This document shows positions 33,793-46,400 of a stretch of 64,000 nt of DNA, in pieces. Made by a program: the position numbers and the translations under genes. Every line of letters starts with the position of its first letter. Within the stretch, counting starts at the first letter, position 1. This stretch comes from Terebella lapidaria (lineage: Eukaryota > Annelida > Polychaeta > Terebellida > Terebellidae): assembly GCA_949152475.1 (NCBI GenBank), contig OX424568.1, positions 11,073,667-11,137,666 on the forward strand. The letters are read 5' to 3'. The notes below the pieces were generated by a model that did no database searches, was not told the DNA's origin, and saw only the letters and a program-made list of their open reading frames with translations.

Positions 33793-34914
33793 ATGGTTAT
33801 CTCACACAACAGCACCACTGTGGGAACGTTGGTGAATAGCAGCTACGTAGACCCGACGTGTTTCATCTTGAACGACCCTCACCACGTCATGGTGTCACAC
33901 AAGATCAGCTTGTTCTCCTCCTTGTTCTTCGTGATAGTCGGCATCATCGGAAACACTCTCAGCATCATGGTCTTCACCAACAAGACGATGCGAGGAGCAT
34001 CATCCAATACGTATCTATTCATCTTAGCCTTATCAGACTCAATGTACTTAGTTAGCGTCTTCTTCACGAACATCTTGAAGACGATGCGATGTTTGTACTT
34101 CATTAACACCTTCATGGACATTACCAATAGGAGTTCGATTCTTTGTAAGCTGTTTCAATTCACGTCGGACTTCTTTTCCGACTACTCCACTGTGTTGATA
34201 TTAGTGTTCACCATTGAGCGTGTTGTTGCTGTGTACCTACCTATCCGGTTTAAAGACTTGTGTACAGTTCCACGTGCAAGGATCGCATGTTTAATTTTCT
34301 TCGCAATTATAACAGTCTTCATCGCACCTTATCATTTCCTACTGATGGGGAAATATATGGATGCTAACGGAACTGAGTATAACTACTGTACTGTGGTGTC
34401 CGGGAAGGAAAGTACGTTCACAATTTTCTACATCACCGAATGTCTTGTGTTTAGGATAATTCCAGTGTTCGCAATAGCTGTGCTGAATGTGTTCATCATC
34501 GTCAGAGTGTCAAAAGTCGCAAGAGAAAATAGAAGACGCAAAGCTGTTTCTAAGTTGAATAAGCGAGCTAAGAAGGACGACAAAAACGTACAGCTAACTA
34601 TCATGTTGATTCTCGTGTCGACGAGCTACGTTCTCGTTTACCTGCCCGTCCTTGTACACTTCATACTCGAGTTTCTCAACAGGAGCAAGACGATCCACGT
34701 GTCGGAGAACGGTATGCTAATCGCGGGTAACTACACTCGTTCTCTCTATGTATCAGGATTCGCCATCAATTTTTTCCTGTATACCGTCAGTGGACGAGTG
34801 TTCAGGGAACAACTTGAGTTGATTATCTGCCACGTGAAACATGACAAAGACAAGAATGGTTCGACAAAAAGTATTCAGGAAACGGAGGCATTAACGCTAA
34901 AAAGTACTGCCTAG
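33793..34914 (+). CDS. Rhodopsin-family neuropeptide GPCR (FMRFamide/TRH-receptor-like)
   Basis: A 373-residue seven-helix plasma-membrane receptor encoded by one uninterrupted exon. Estimated helices: TM1 38-61 (with GN at 53-54), TM2 71-93 (LALSD), TM3 115-141, TM4 162-184, TM5 210-238, TM6 266-290 and TM7 314-335. Cys118 and Cys199 fit the conserved TM3-ECL2 disulfide. N-glycosylation sequons lie at N6, N15 and N192, with another at N313. The DRY motif is ERV (142-144), TM6 lacks the CWxP tryptophan (VYLP, 282-285) and TM7 has NFFLY in place of NPxxY. The ICL2 stretch YLPIRFKDLCT and TM7 end NFFLYTVSGRVFREQL resemble FMRFamide, TRH and related peptide receptors of protostomes. It is expected to couple a peptide ligand to G proteins; ligand unknown. 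The C-tail is short, without a clear palmitoylation cysteine except Cys346. Coordinates run from ATG to TAG. Confidence 0.92.
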   Translation: MVISHNSTTVGTLVNSSYVDPTCFILNDPHHVMVSHKISLFSSLFFVIVGIIGNTLSIMVFTNKTMRGASSNTYLFILALSDSMYLVSVFFTNILKTMRCLYFINTFMDITNRSSILCKLFQFTSDFFSDYSTVLILVFTIERVVAVYLPIRFKDLCTVPRARIACLIFFAIITVFIAPYHFLLMGKYMDANGTEYNYCTVVSGKESTFTIFYITECLVFRIIPVFAIAVLNVFIIVRVSKVARENRRRKAVSKLNKRAKKDDKNVQLTIMLILVSTSYVLVYLPVLVHFILEFLNRSKTIHVSENGMLIAGNYTRSLYVSGFAINFFLYTVSGRVFREQLELIICHVKHDKDKNGSTKSIQETEALTLKSTA

Positions 34915-35242
34915 TGTTTGTAACTGTTTTTATTGACTGACTGCAAGAACATTCCATATAGTTTCCCGTCTTGAAGGTGCAGGCTTGAGTGTGGCAGTCC
35001 TGAGTGGGAAGTTGTGCTTTTAAGGAATAGAGGAAAAACTGCTCTCTCGCACTAATGGAGCAGCATATATTATATGGGTTCTTCCTAGTTCACATTTCAA
35101 AACACATTGGTACGAAATGCTGATTTGGAATTGCTTCTCCTATGGACCTGTATATATCCACATTTATACGGTTCACCTTTTTCCCTGTTTAAAAACAAAA
35201 ACAAAACTTCAAGCTACAAAATTCTACTGCTCTAATGGTCTC

Positions 35243-35253
35243 AATAAAATAAA
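35243..35253 (+). terminator. Overlapping polyadenylation signals
   Basis: AATAAAATAAA gives two AATAAA hexamers, at 35243-35248 and 35248-35253, about 330 bases after the receptor stop codon. They are followed within 20-60 bases by TG-rich sequence (GGTGATGTCATGTG), as expected near a cleavage site. Best candidate for the receptor mRNA 3' end. Confidence 0.5.
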
Positions 35254-36227
35254 CTATGGTGATGTCATGTGATTAATGTAGGCCGGACACTTTGCAAAAT
35301 TGTACTGATTCAGGTTCCAGGTGTTTATATTTGAATATTCGAACAATACATCCCGGTACTTTAATATTATAATTGCCACTGCCAATACACAGGAGGTTTA
35401 TCCTTCTTGAGCAGTCTGGGGCAGAGGTGACCAATACTAGGTGGATTACGTGGTTCAAACAACTGACAGGCATCGCTCTTGGGCTTCAGTCTCTATGAAT
35501 TTGCGCACTGTTGCAGACATATCCGCTTGAATAATACATACAACAGGCATTGTGAGTGTGAAAAGTTCGACGACGAGGTATCAGGTTCTAGATTAAATTA
35601 TCTCATGTAAATTGTTCATATCGTATTTTACATATTCTATCCTTAATCCCCGTCAGCATATTTTTATTGCCTACCAAAGGGTTACATTTGGAATGACTAT
35701 ATTTTCGCAGTAGATCTTGACTCCGGACTTCTTTACCTTTCCCGGTGTCTCACACTGGAGTCATGCTAGGCACTGCTGAGAGCCGAGATAAATGTTTTGA
35801 TAATTCTCTTGACGCTATTGTGTATGTTCATTCGAGGCACAATATAGCTCCTTTCGACAAGAGTTTCATCCAAGTTATTTGGCCATTGGGAAGGATTTTG
35901 AAACTGCTCTGACTAGTGGTTTGGATGATTGAATATATGTGAATAAAATTCAAGTTGTTTATGAAAGTAAATACTTGGAAGCGCTGTGTAACTGTTCTTG
36001 AAAGATGTATCACTATGTTGTTGAATTGTGATGTTCTGCTAGTCCAGTTTCCGATAACAGATAATTTTACACATGTGAGTGAAGTCATTTGTACATATTG
36101 CTCCGTTCTCTTGTCTGCTATGGAACCACATAATTAAGGATAGAAAGGTCATAAAAAGTTCGACTTTAACAGGTATCACTTGTAAATATAATGCATTGTG
36201 TTGTCGTTTGATGTTGTTCTTTGTGGT

Positions 36228-36233
36228 AATAAA
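36228..36233 (+). terminator. Alternative polyadenylation signal
   Basis: AATAAA on the plus strand about 1.3 kb after the receptor stop. A further one at 36420-36425 lies inside the MITE. Use of either is speculative. Confidence 0.25.
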
Positions 36234-36294
36234 GTCTTATTCGTTACTCAAGAAACTTGTAAATCGTTCATGTAAACCGCTGTACAGATCGTGT

Positions 36295-37014
36295 TTAACC
36301 TTTTCACTACTGACCCACCCCTCAGCCTCCATACTGAGCCGATTCATGTATGAATTGATAGGATTTCTATATGCTTGATTATCTTTTATTTAAAGTGTTT
36401 CAGAATAATTATGTGTGAAAATAAAGTCATATTATAGCGTGTTATTTCTATATAGTATACTTTTCAACCTCGTTTAATCAGTCTAGGGACCAAACTAGGA
36501 CCCAAAAATCTAGGGACCAATCAAATGGCTATTTCCATTCTCTTTATCATACAGCTATATTCGAATTTGTAATGAAAAATAATCCAATACGTTTTACTTG
36601 AGTGCTTGTATTTTTTTTTATATTTGTGACGAAGTGAATATCGTGGGTTTTGATGGTGTTCACAGCATGTCAATATCTTGATTAATTATGGAGATATTGA
36701 AGTTTTAGTGAAAATTGTCTGTAGTCCGATCCATTGTAATCGGTACGTGTGACGTCACGAGATTAATGACAGGTTGATTATTCAGTTAACTGAACAGTCA
36801 ATTAAGCTTCTAAATTTCAATCGGTGGCAATTTGTATGTGCTAGTTTAGCGTGTAGGTACATTCTCGGGCATATATAACATTAAATACAATCAGTGGACA
36901 GTGACCTTTACATCTATTGGTTACCAAAGTTATGGTTACGCAGCGTAACCATCAGTACAGCAGGAGGGGTGTGGTATGGTTATGCAGCGTAACCATGAGT
37001 AGTGAAAAGGTTAA
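36295..37014. mobile_element. piggyBac-like MITE with TTAA target duplication
   Basis: TTAA at 36295-36298 and 37011-37014 flanks a 712-bp segment with 14-bp terminal inverted repeats CCTTTTCACTACTG / AGTAGTGAAAAGG (one end differs after the first 13 bases). TTAA plus termini beginning CCT fits the piggyBac superfamily. The interior has no transposase but holds two palindromic segments of the form ATGGTTACGCAGCGTAACCA near 36931 and 36976. No paralogous empty site exists in the window, so the insertion is inferred from structure. Confidence 0.8.
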
Positions 37015-38691
37015 GATATGTACTGAGAGTGGGAAACGCCATGCGACATCTCTGTATTCTATTTCAAAATGTGCGTAACAAAGCTAAACTCGAGACACTA
37101 GACTTGTACGTATCTCCATTTTGGTGTTCATTGGATACCAGCTAATATTACCAATAAATCCGGGAAGTGAACATTGATACACGCTACAACTTCTAAATAT
37201 CAACCCCATGTGTTAAAAGTCTCTTGCGAATCGGAGATGAATGAGAAGCTTCTTCGAATCACGTTTAAGGCAACCTCCAGAATGTACTTTTAAAATCAGC
37301 AGTGTACGAGGAATTAGTCACCAAATTATCATCGTTTGCCATTATTATAATTAGGAAGCCAAAAAAAAAATTTATATGGGGATGATGAAATCCCAAAAAT
37401 TCATTTTCCCGGTGCAAAAAAATATTGATCGTGATTGAACACTGAGAAAAACAAAATGGCTGGTTGATGAAGCATATTGACCTATTGTGCGTCTGTAACC
37501 TAGCAATCAAATTGTATCTGGTATTTCAAAATGTCAGTTGCACTACTAAGATCGCCATCATGTCTTGTGCACTCCCTTGAGTTCGTGGCTCGAAATTCTG
37601 CATGGAGAAAAATTTTCCCTCTAATAGGGAGGCTTCATTTTTCCCTCAAACAGGAAGGCTGCCCACATTCCCGATCGTTCAGACAATCAACAAAAATTGG
37701 TGGCAACACCACATGAGTCAGATGTTGCAATGTTATGCGTCATTCGAATTCATATAATATTAGTATTATTTATTCAAGGACCAGCTCTATTGAGGGACCC
37801 ACTCAAGTGGTCTAAAGTGTGAAATTCCTTTGATTGTTTTAAGACTTTCAATCAATCATCAATATGACATTTGAAATTGAAAGCAGAAAATTTGGATGAA
37901 TTAGTCTCTACAATGTAGAATTGTGGGTAATTTTAACCCAAAAATACCTGCGAAATGGGTCATTTTTGGTCATTTCCACTAACAACCAACTTTCAATAGG
38001 GCGATGAGACAGATTTTTCGGAAATTTCTTTATTCATCAACGGACTGGTGTGAATGTTTTTGCTCTGAAATTTGAAAAAAATGAATTTATATTGGTTTCG
38101 TGACTTCCTTTTCCTTTGTTTAATTACTCCTAGCTCCTATGATATTCTTAGTATTTTAAAAATTGTATGTGTACACTTTGGAAAATGCAGATATTGTGGC
38201 TGGTGGCTTCGGACATGGAATGTGATCACAACTGGATCACACCCATGATATTACTGGGTGAATTTGGACATGATAAAATTGTTCACAATATTGGCAATTA
38301 TTACAGTAGCGATTCGTGTTTTTTAAGGAAGTAGTGACTACTCTGAATACTTAGTCTTGCAAACAAAACAAGTATTTCTCAGTAAGGAAGACAATATTAC
38401 ATCCAATTACTGAGGTATTTTTCTGATTAACACGAAAAGCTACATCCCCGCCTTTACATATGGGATTTGACACCTCAGACAATGGATAATCGAATCAGCA
38501 AGTGAAGCAATTGGCGCGGTGTTTCTGTCATTTGTTATCCAAATGTACATTATCGTTATAAATAGACAGACGACATCTCGATGGAACAATGCCATGGCCG
38601 ACAAATATAATAAGGCTAGTTCCGATCTGTGCAAATGAGGGGGGGATAGGGGTGCCTGGAACATATTAATGAGTTCAGTGTTAGTCTCATC
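37015..38691. other. Unassigned AT-rich sequence before the second tandem array
   Basis: No coding region, RNA gene or clear repeat was recognised. A run of ten A residues near 37362 and small direct repeats (AGGGAGGCTTC, AGGAAGGCTGC near 37628 and 37651) are the only local features. Homology to the downstream array starts abruptly at 38692. Confidence 0.5.
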
Positions 38692-40857
38692 CCGCGACAA
38701 CACATAAAATACCAACTCCAAACCACTAAAAGCTTATCAGCCTATCAATCAAGCACAATTTATCTACGATGAAATTTTCTCACGGTCCGGAAACCGTGGA
38801 ATTTTCATAAGGCGAAATAATTTTGATCACAGAACCGCGGAATTTTCGTCCTGCCAAATATACGTGATATACAGTATCTGTTTTGGATGTATTTATATTT
38901 GATAAACATTATATGAATGTTGACTGTTTGTTCTCCTCAATATGCACTGAACATTACACGTGAAAGCTTGGTTTCAAAATGGAACGCTTTTCACTATGTA
39001 AAAGGATATAATATATTGCAAAATATGGATTCCGTTGTTGACTAACTATATGATGGATATTTCCTTCCGAATACGATTTCCATAACTTCCACACAAAACT
39101 GCAACAACACAACATATTGTCATTACAGGTTAGGTTGAAACTCGTTTCTTGGGCCAATTTAAAGCATGCATAAAAGATATTAGGGGTGATTCTTGTGACA
39201 AACTATAACTTTATGGTATGATCCTTGTAACAAACAACTATACACTTGTTTACGCGCGATGCGATATTTAACTGCACATCGTATCATAAAGTAATCTAAA
39301 AACAACATATTCTTGTTTAAAGGGACAAAAGGTCAATGCTGGAACTTGGATTAAATTGATGGTAAATGTTTGAATGATAAAATGATGATACTGTATAGTC
39401 TGCACAGAAAGCATTGTTGGTTGTGCCATTGTTGGTTGTGAAATTGTTCCATTGCAGTGGTATCGGTGCCTATTGTATTTTGTAGCCAATAATGAAAAAT
39501 AATATACATTTGGATAACTAATGAAATAAACTCAATTCTACAGTAATGCTAACTATATGCTTACTTGTTTGAGGTGTCAAATTCTATTGTTTAAAAGCAG
39601 AGATATATTTCTTCGTTTTAAAACGAAAAGGAAAACGTCTGAGTGGTGTCATGTTCTGTTGAGTTTACCATGGCAGGTATTGTTTTGGTGGCAATTAATA
39701 TCTTTTGTGAATAAAATTACTTTCTTAACTGCGATATTTTGATCACCATGCCCTAACTCGAAAACAACTAGTCATAATTTATAATTATTAATCATATGAC
39801 GGACATCACAAATTCGTTTCAATATTATGTTCTTTCATTGCAATGTCCACATAACCATGCACACAACATCAATGCACATATTTTAGTAAATAATGTATGT
39901 ACTCTAATATATGCATAAGATGAACTTATATATACTCATACAAACCCCTTCAACGCGTAGAGGATAATTGCAATATATCAGGATATTTTTTAGCCCTAAG
40001 CCATTATTGGATGCCAATCTAAATGCTAATCGGGGGTAAATATTTTAAGGGCACGTCAAACCTGTTCGTTCTTTCTGCAGATCTGAATCACTCAATTGAT
40101 TCACTCCACCAAAAACTAGTTTACGTTACATACTGGCATGTTGTATATGTAAATACGCGTGGAATGCAATTGTAAAGTGCATTGTCGAGAACAAACAAGC
40201 GGGAACAAATACCTACGAGGTACATGTACCTAATATATGCATGTGTGATAATATTTTTAAACATCTTACATAATGGAAGATTACAAATGAAGTTATTGGA
40301 TTATTTATGTGTTTGAAAAACTATCACCATTTTCGGATATGTTATTCTAAAGCAATGTATAAATGGTCCGCCACATACACTCGGTACGATTCCTCACTTT
40401 TTCTCTAAGTGTACAGTTCTGTGTTATCATATTATTATTCATACATCCCCATCAAACACAAAACCTCCGAGACAAAATACCACCCTGTGACAGGTGCGTA
40501 CCGAGGTAATACATACAAAATACAGTCGTGCAACTAGTCCCTCAACATTGCGGGAAATTACGCTCATTTTACCAAATTTCCCTTCAAAACCAAATGACGT
40601 AAAGATCTTTAACAGCAATCAACATCCCTCAAACACCAAAGGAAGATAGATATTGAATATATTAAGGGCATTGTTCTAACCTTAGTCGTTATCATATATT
40701 TACAACATCAATCATTTCGCGATCACAACATTAAAGTTTCTAGTTTGTAGTATCCTTCAGATATGAAATATTTGTGTCATGACTTTTTGAATATTAGAAT
40801 GAAGGGAGTATGTTTTTTACCATTGCGAAAACGTTGATACATCACATCAATTGAAGT

Positions 40858-41175
40858 TTGGGGTATCCCATATTACGTACACTAGGTCGTGGTGATGATG
40901 GTCAAGTATATTCATTGCAGACTTCTAAATGTATTCACTGTTCGTTTGCACAAGAATCTGGGAAAAAACCTGTCTGCGATTTTTTAATTTCACACGGGGA
41001 AGATAATCGTATTGTTTTCCATTTGCATTATTGTGTTGTTTTTACAATCCATCTGTCTGATCCAACTTGTCAAAAGCACACATTGGCTTTGAGGACAATG
41101 CATGAATGTCAGGGTTTTCCACCATGGATACGGTGGTTATGCAATACAGCTACATCTGAATTAAAACATCAGTAG
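40858..41175 (+). other. Repeat-borne open frame, copy 1 (105 codons, no ATG start)
   Basis: The frame opens after an in-frame TGA and begins with TTG, not ATG, then runs through LGRGDDGQVYSLQ to a C-terminal part (DPTCQKHTLALRTMHECQG, then FPPWIRWLCNTATSELKHQ). Copies occur at 52941-53264 and near 63435-63755. Copy 2 keeps the frame despite two length changes; copy 3 is frameshifted in the middle but keeps the C-terminal part. LGRGDDGQVYS resembles a kinase glycine loop, but no other kinase motif follows. It might be an exon remnant. No family recognised. Confidence 0.2.
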
Positions 41176-42079
41176 AAAACGCTATACATGTACATTAAAC
41201 TGATTGAAAAGTGTACTGGGAAACGGTGGTGATTTTTAGTGCATCGAGCACCCACTCGGTGGCATGGACTGACACTCAGCAAAGCCACTTGTAAAATGTC
41301 AACCATTATTGTAACTGACGTGGAAGAGAATGGGTCTTCAATGTCAGGAAATGAACCAGACTTGGAGCTTTTCAAAGCACCAGTAATAATTGACAAGTGC
41401 TGCATACAAATTGGTTGCATCAAGTTTCTTTTTGTACATTGTACATGATGATACATAAATAGAATATCAACCTGTAAGTGCGAGTCCCTAATCCAAAGAT
41501 ACTGACCACCATTTATAAGTCAGATTTTCAACATGTACTAACATGAAAAAACTGTTTTTCTCTGTTGTTCTGATTGTGATGTGATGTGACGTGCACCTTG
41601 GGTTCCAGAGTACGAAGGTGGAATCGAAAATAAATACTTTCATTTCGAAACTTGATATTACTAAATAATAGGTGGACACGTATGCAAAGTTGCATGTACA
41701 CGTATGCACAACAACATCTAGATATTTTTTTATGTTTCAGGAGTTATCGTTGCCAAACCTACCATATTGACAACACAGCTTCTATGACTATCATGTACAG
41801 GACTACTTATATATAACAAATAATGATTGAAGTTGTGTTATCTTAAACATATATCATAGGAAACAAATATCGTCCAACATCTGCAACATTTGGATCTGAG
41901 AAACAAAACAAGCGGGTTTAATTTAAATTCCGATATACACATATAAATGAATAATGTATCGTCAGATAATAATTACCAGTTTGGAATGAAACACTGGACT
42001 CTGCATTGGAAAACGGTTTTGGACTTGGTTTTTGCTCGCTCGAAATACCCCATATTTGGATAAATTCCATGCTTAGTAC

Positions 42080-45000
42080 GACCTCCCAAAGTAGGCGTAA
42101 CATACCATATTTTTCTGTAGGGAAACCGATACTAAGTACCGACAAGCACCGCTAGCCAGGAACCGACAAGTACCGACAAGAATATCTGCTTGAGCGTGTG
42201 GGTGTCGAGGGAAGGGAGAGAAGAATGTGACGGTGGTTGGGGTCGACTGAGGTTTGAGTGTCTACTTTTCTATTTTGTCAAATATATGCCAGCCAGTCAA
42301 TTGCTTCCCACCACGGAAAATTGGACCGGCCACGAGTGGCTAACGTCGAAACATGGTACTCATTGGAAAACAAAATATACCATTCGGGGATATTTTAGTC
42401 GTTTTCAGCTTGATGTAGATGTTCAGTACAAGTTTCTGGAATCGAAATACCGGTAATGATGTTCTACCACAAAGTAATTACACAACTATTCAAACGTAAT
42501 CGATTATATTTTGTTATTACCAGTACAAAAACTACCACTAACAACGTGTCTTGAATTCCTGATAATACTTGTATTAAAATTTAAAAACATAAACCAATAT
42601 CGTTAATCACACTTTAGATTTTCAAGTATTTATAAAAACATCAGGTTAACAGAGGAGACTCTCTAACCGAAAGCAATCTGAAAACTTGGCCGTAAATTGG
42701 CACGAACTGATTCAACTCACCTCGAGTATTTATTTTGCTTCACGTGAGAGGTGTACTCAACGATTCAAAGTAGGATAGTCTACTCCCTCTATTTTTTTTC
42801 CTTTTCAACAATGACTTTAGTATACAATTTGGCCAACCAGGAAATAATCGATGGGAATTGAAAATACGTATATAGTCATTGATATGGATGTGCAATTATT
42901 CTCCCCCCTCCCCCAGCACCAACAAAAGCACGTTTTGTGAATGCCCATGTAAATTTAAGTTTACAGAATCTCATGTAAATTTAAGTTTACAGAAAGATTT
43001 TCAATCAACCAAGGTTTTTTTTGCAGTTTTTTTTGGTGTCATTATCAGTGACTGGTGTGAAATGTGAATAACAAAACAGTTCTGTTCTCGTCTATAACAA
43101 TGTCAGAAATAATCAGAGTAGTTTTTCGCCCAGATGACAGCGAGATCCTTGGTCAGTGTTAAAAACTTGTGCCATCTTCCTATGTGGCACATGACTCAAA
43201 GGATGCATCTTCACGAAGTCTATGCCATTTGAATAAACTGCATACTCACACGAGAACAGCGTCTTAGCACTCAGATCAAACGGAACACCTCATACATGTC
43301 CAGTGTGGTCATGGTGTTTGTGCCCTACCGTCTGGGTACATTGATCAGTACATAACGTACATACACAAACATTCAAAACTGTTGTATCTCAATGTGTCTC
43401 ATTATGTATGTTATGTGTATTTTGCTATCACCACTTGTCCATTTAATTACCAATATTATTATAATGAGATAGTGTGATTGGGTATCACCCTGTATTAATC
43501 TGTAAATATGTTATCATCACTAAACTCACTATTCTTTTTAGTATACTCTTTGTCTAATATGTAAATAAAAGTTCTTTCTATCTCACTGTATTTTTGTTGT
43601 AATACATGAAAGTTTCACTGGGCTCCCCGGCTCGATGAGCTAACCTCTGGCGTTCTGCCTATGTACAAACCTAAGTTAATCCCTTGTTGTTTCTTTGTCA
43701 CAAGGGTTTGATAAACTCATATTTCTCAATATGTCCTCCCCTTCTGATCATTTACCTAACAACATGAGAAGCATACATGAGTTCAATGCAACAAGGTGAA
43801 TATTGACCGACCACTGATGATGCTGGTACATATTGTGTGAGTTCGTACACACTATAATGAACGAAAGTGTGAATAACTTCATATCTTGTGAGAAAAATAT
43901 AGATCAATGTATTCGTTACTCTAGCAAACTAACATCTAACTGGTACTGTTCCTGACACAGGAACCTTATAAAACTGTAATATTATTGAGTATTTTGACTA
44001 ATTCAGTAACTCAATTCACAGCAACATAAATTAATGAATTGTTGATGAAAATGTCACGATTATATTTGTGTGTGTGAGTTCTCGTCAGCAATGAACGTTT
44101 ACACAACTCCAAAGTGATGACTCTGTTAACATAAATCAACACCTCGTGTCCTTGGGAACCATAACATGTTGGAAATGTTCAGTTGTGATATTGTGTTTGC
44201 TTACGCATGTTTTATCGGTGTGTCCATTGTATTGCTCAGATCATAACATTGGGTATTCTGTGCACGTTACATGTCAGATTGTCCACTGTTACCTATCCGA
44301 AAGCCTGAAGTTAGGATAGGTGGACACCCATAAACTTGCAAATATCAATTTATGCATAATGCAAGAACACACTTACTTAGTTGTACATTACGATGTAAGA
44401 CTAACCAGAGAACATCTATTTTGCTAGATGTTATTACCTAGCTAACTATACATAACATAAACTTGCAAAACTTGTACGTACGGGATAAATGTTTATAGGT
44501 GATAAATGCAACATGTACCATTCATTAAATTAGTGAACGTCCCATATTACAATGTACAATACAAATGGGATGTATATGGAATTTGATAACGACGTTAGAA
44601 TGGTCCCTATGATGACCTCTTTGTGATAATATGGCATCCATACCCAGTAGATTAGTCCAGATGTCCAAATAAATGAAATTGTTTCAAACTAATTTCCACA
44701 AAACCTAACAATGTTTCTTCATATTCTGAGCATGGGATTTATAATTTATATAGGTATTAAATACAGTATGTGCTCTTCAAAGAGTTATAACTCGTTATGT
44801 ATTATAATACCATAGTGTTTTATGTGACTTTCACAAATAACTATGTGCAATACTCCCCAAGTGTGGAAACGAAGGACGTAAGTTGTCTCTCATATTCCAG
44901 TCTTGGAAATGAGTTTCTGATTGCGTGAAATTATTTTGCGTGGTGTTCGGAATTACATCAACATACAACCACCACTTTGCTAAACCAGCACATTCAATTA

Positions 45001-46400
45001 GAATCACCACACATCATTCGTCTGTGGGAAAACTGATAACTGGTTATCAGCGGGTAGTAAGTATATCAGCATGGTATATCATTATGAAGATATCATATAG
45101 ATGAATCACTATGAAGATAGCATACGGATGAATCATTATGGAGATAGCATACAGATGATACTATCGTGTCGGGTATAGCAACAACCCATTTGATTTCCCT
45201 CAAAACTATCGGCGCATGCTACGCAGTTCTGTTTACTCGTCCACCGGTGGAGATCTAGAAATCCACATGTACTGCGAATGTGCAACAGATGTAAAAATAT
45301 ACTAGAAAATGAACAAAATTATTTGAGGGCAATCTTCACGAGTACAGTACAGGTGAAGTGTGGAACATCAAATCACACATGTCAGTACATACTTTGAAAT
45401 TGCACTAATAATAGTGTGGTGTTTGCCCGTTTAGGAAAAAAGCAATATTTTTTTTACAAATATACAACCAGAATCAATTAAATGGACGATTGAGTTGTTT
45501 TTGTCTATTGCTAAATCGATGATATGGTCGTGAAATGATCGATAAACCAGATCCAACTGATCATTCAACTGTACGGTAAGACGACCATTCTAACACTATT
45601 ATACAGGAATATTGCAGATTTTTTCATACATAGAACTAATCCATACATGCAATTCTTCCATCCACCAAATCGAGAAGAAACTGGAATTTTACTCGTGCTG
45701 GAATGTGCACCGCTTGTTAAATCGAATATCAGAATATAAAATGTACAATTTTTGGGGGGTGGGGGAGCTGGAATCACAAGTATCTTTTTTACAGAATAAA
45801 AATAATTTTGTTAGACCACCTCATAATCAAGTATAACCAATACCATGTATAATCTTTTGGATATTAGTACAAAAATGTACTGCTAAGTATGTGTCTGCAA
45901 ATACTTGACAATACTTGTATCATTACATCATCCAAGTATCATTAATTACACTTAGAGCATCCAGTGGACATAAGACCGTCAGGATAACATGAAGTTCTCG
46001 GATCAATCTGAAAACTTCGCTGTAGACGGGCACTCATTCAACTCACTCAATGTCCCGAATTGACAGAATACTTGGAGTATATTCCATAATTCAAAGTGGA
46101 AAACTGCACTAACCCTTTATCTAAGTGCATTACCGTTTCAGCCTATCCATTTTTCAACATCCATACATTCGTAGCACAAACAACAAGTTCGTATTATGTG
46201 TAAATTCAAGTGAACTTTTACAATGGCAAATCGTTATGAGTCCACTCGGCAGCCAGATTGTTATCAATGTTCACTAACTAATCGAGGTTAAAGCATGAAG
46301 AACTAAGAGTAGAGAAAATTCTCACCAATCGGTGATCTATATACTATTTAAGTCGAATTACGAAATCGTACGTCATATGTATCTCTATCGTAAAGAATAA
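42080..46400 (+). repeat. Module D1 within unit C1
   Basis: It begins with ACCTCCCAAAGTAGGCGTAA (42081) and matches D3 (53702-60213) and, over the first 1.9 kb, D2 (47480-50692). Relative to D2 and D3 it lacks about 350 bp near 42945 (present at 48310-48660 and 54440-54780). It has a short tandem duplication of CATGTAAATTTAAGTTTACA at 42948 and 42974. Confidence 0.75.
45064..45165 (+). repeat. Three-copy ~32-bp direct repeat
   Basis: Units of the form ATGAATCACTATGAAGATAG with CATAC-rich linkers follow each other about three times. The equivalent in C2 (57636-57690) has two units, so copy number changed after the C1/C2 duplication. Confidence 0.75.

Larger units (their letters stand above)
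34915..36294 (+). other. Putative 3' UTR and downstream sequence of receptor gene
   Basis: No further gene was recognised. Two overlapping AATAAA signals occur about 330 bases after the stop and others near 36.2-36.4 kb, so the mRNA may end at 35.27 kb or later. Short frames here show no protein-like features. Confidence 0.45.

Noticed and set aside
40858..40920. Kinase-like glycine loop (LGRGDDGQVYS)
   Set aside because: No invariant lysine, HRD or DFG motif follows in any frame; taken as chance similarity.
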